DNA of 64,000 nucleotides from Spodoptera frugiperda (taxonomy: Eukaryota; Arthropoda; Insecta; Lepidoptera; Noctuidae), in contig NC_064232.1 in NCBI RefSeq assembly GCF_023101765.2, positions 5,525,933 to 5,589,932 on the forward strand. Reading direction: 5' to 3'. The position numbers and the translations under genes were made by a program. Shown here piece by piece: positions 63,976-64,000 of the stretch (positions within the stretch are counted from its first letter, which is position 1; every line of letters begins with the position of its first letter). The notes under the pieces were generated by a model. That model searched no databases and had not been told where the DNA came from. It worked only from the letters and a program-made list of their open reading frames with translations.

Positions 63976-64000
63976 CCGATTTTACTTTTGCGGGTGTCCT

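Overview
The window looks like moth (Lepidoptera) nuclear DNA: AT-rich, intron-bearing, and saturated with short interspersed elements of types common in lepidopteran genomes. The closeness to noctuoid moths is my inference from the look of two short families (A and B below) and was not tested by any search. No bacterial, viral, CRISPR, rRNA or genuine tRNA features were found.

Genes. One host gene is well supported: a six-exon plus-strand gene with CDS from 27893 to 33911 (660 codons). Its C-terminal half resembles the C-terminal domain of CKAP2, a mitotic spindle protein. It carries two SxIP motifs and a KEN box, which fits a cell-cycle-regulated microtubule protein. Its introns contain a B SINE (intron 1), a D SINE (intron 2), two foldback elements (intron 3), an L element (intron 4) and an F MITE (intron 5). 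Two other possible host signals are weaker: a minus-strand first exon ending at 26411 and a plus-strand first exon ending at 36006. A CTCF-like site lies at 35529-35544. The block 25430-27890 is unusually free of repeats, as expected near promoters.

Autonomous element. Minus strand, about 54960-59340: a two-ORF non-LTR retrotransposon of the CR1/Jockey group. ORF1 has a zinc finger, a coiled coil and a nucleic-acid-binding C-terminus; ORF2 is endonuclease plus reverse transcriptase. Both frames are open, so it is a recent, possibly full-length copy.

Repeat families (letters are mine). A: about 290 bp, 5' GTGGGAGAGCCATG to 3' CCGGCTTATACCATAAAA. B: about 155 bp, A-tailed, with exact 10-14 bp target-site duplications. 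C and D: tRNA-derived SINEs with polymerase III boxes. E: tandem unit of 105-108 bp. F: MITE of about 310 bp with TA ends. H, I, K, L, Q, R: short dispersed sequences, several resembling LINE 3' tails. J, M, N, O, P: inverted-repeat (MITE-like) elements. S, T1, U: decayed LINE 3' ends, some still translating into recognisable C-terminal protein. T: short dispersed repeat. Nested insertions are frequent and give relative ages: D in F, F in N, O in N, K in L, B in J, T1 in P, C in A.

Layout. 1-24750: repeats with no supported gene. 24750-27890: repeat-poor, possible minus-strand promoter. 27893-35230: CKAP2-like gene and its 3' region. 35500-36010: possible promoter and boundary site. 36900-54950: dense nested repeats. 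54960-59340: the LINE. 59400-64000: repeats. All repeat edges are estimates by eye unless a target duplication fixes them.
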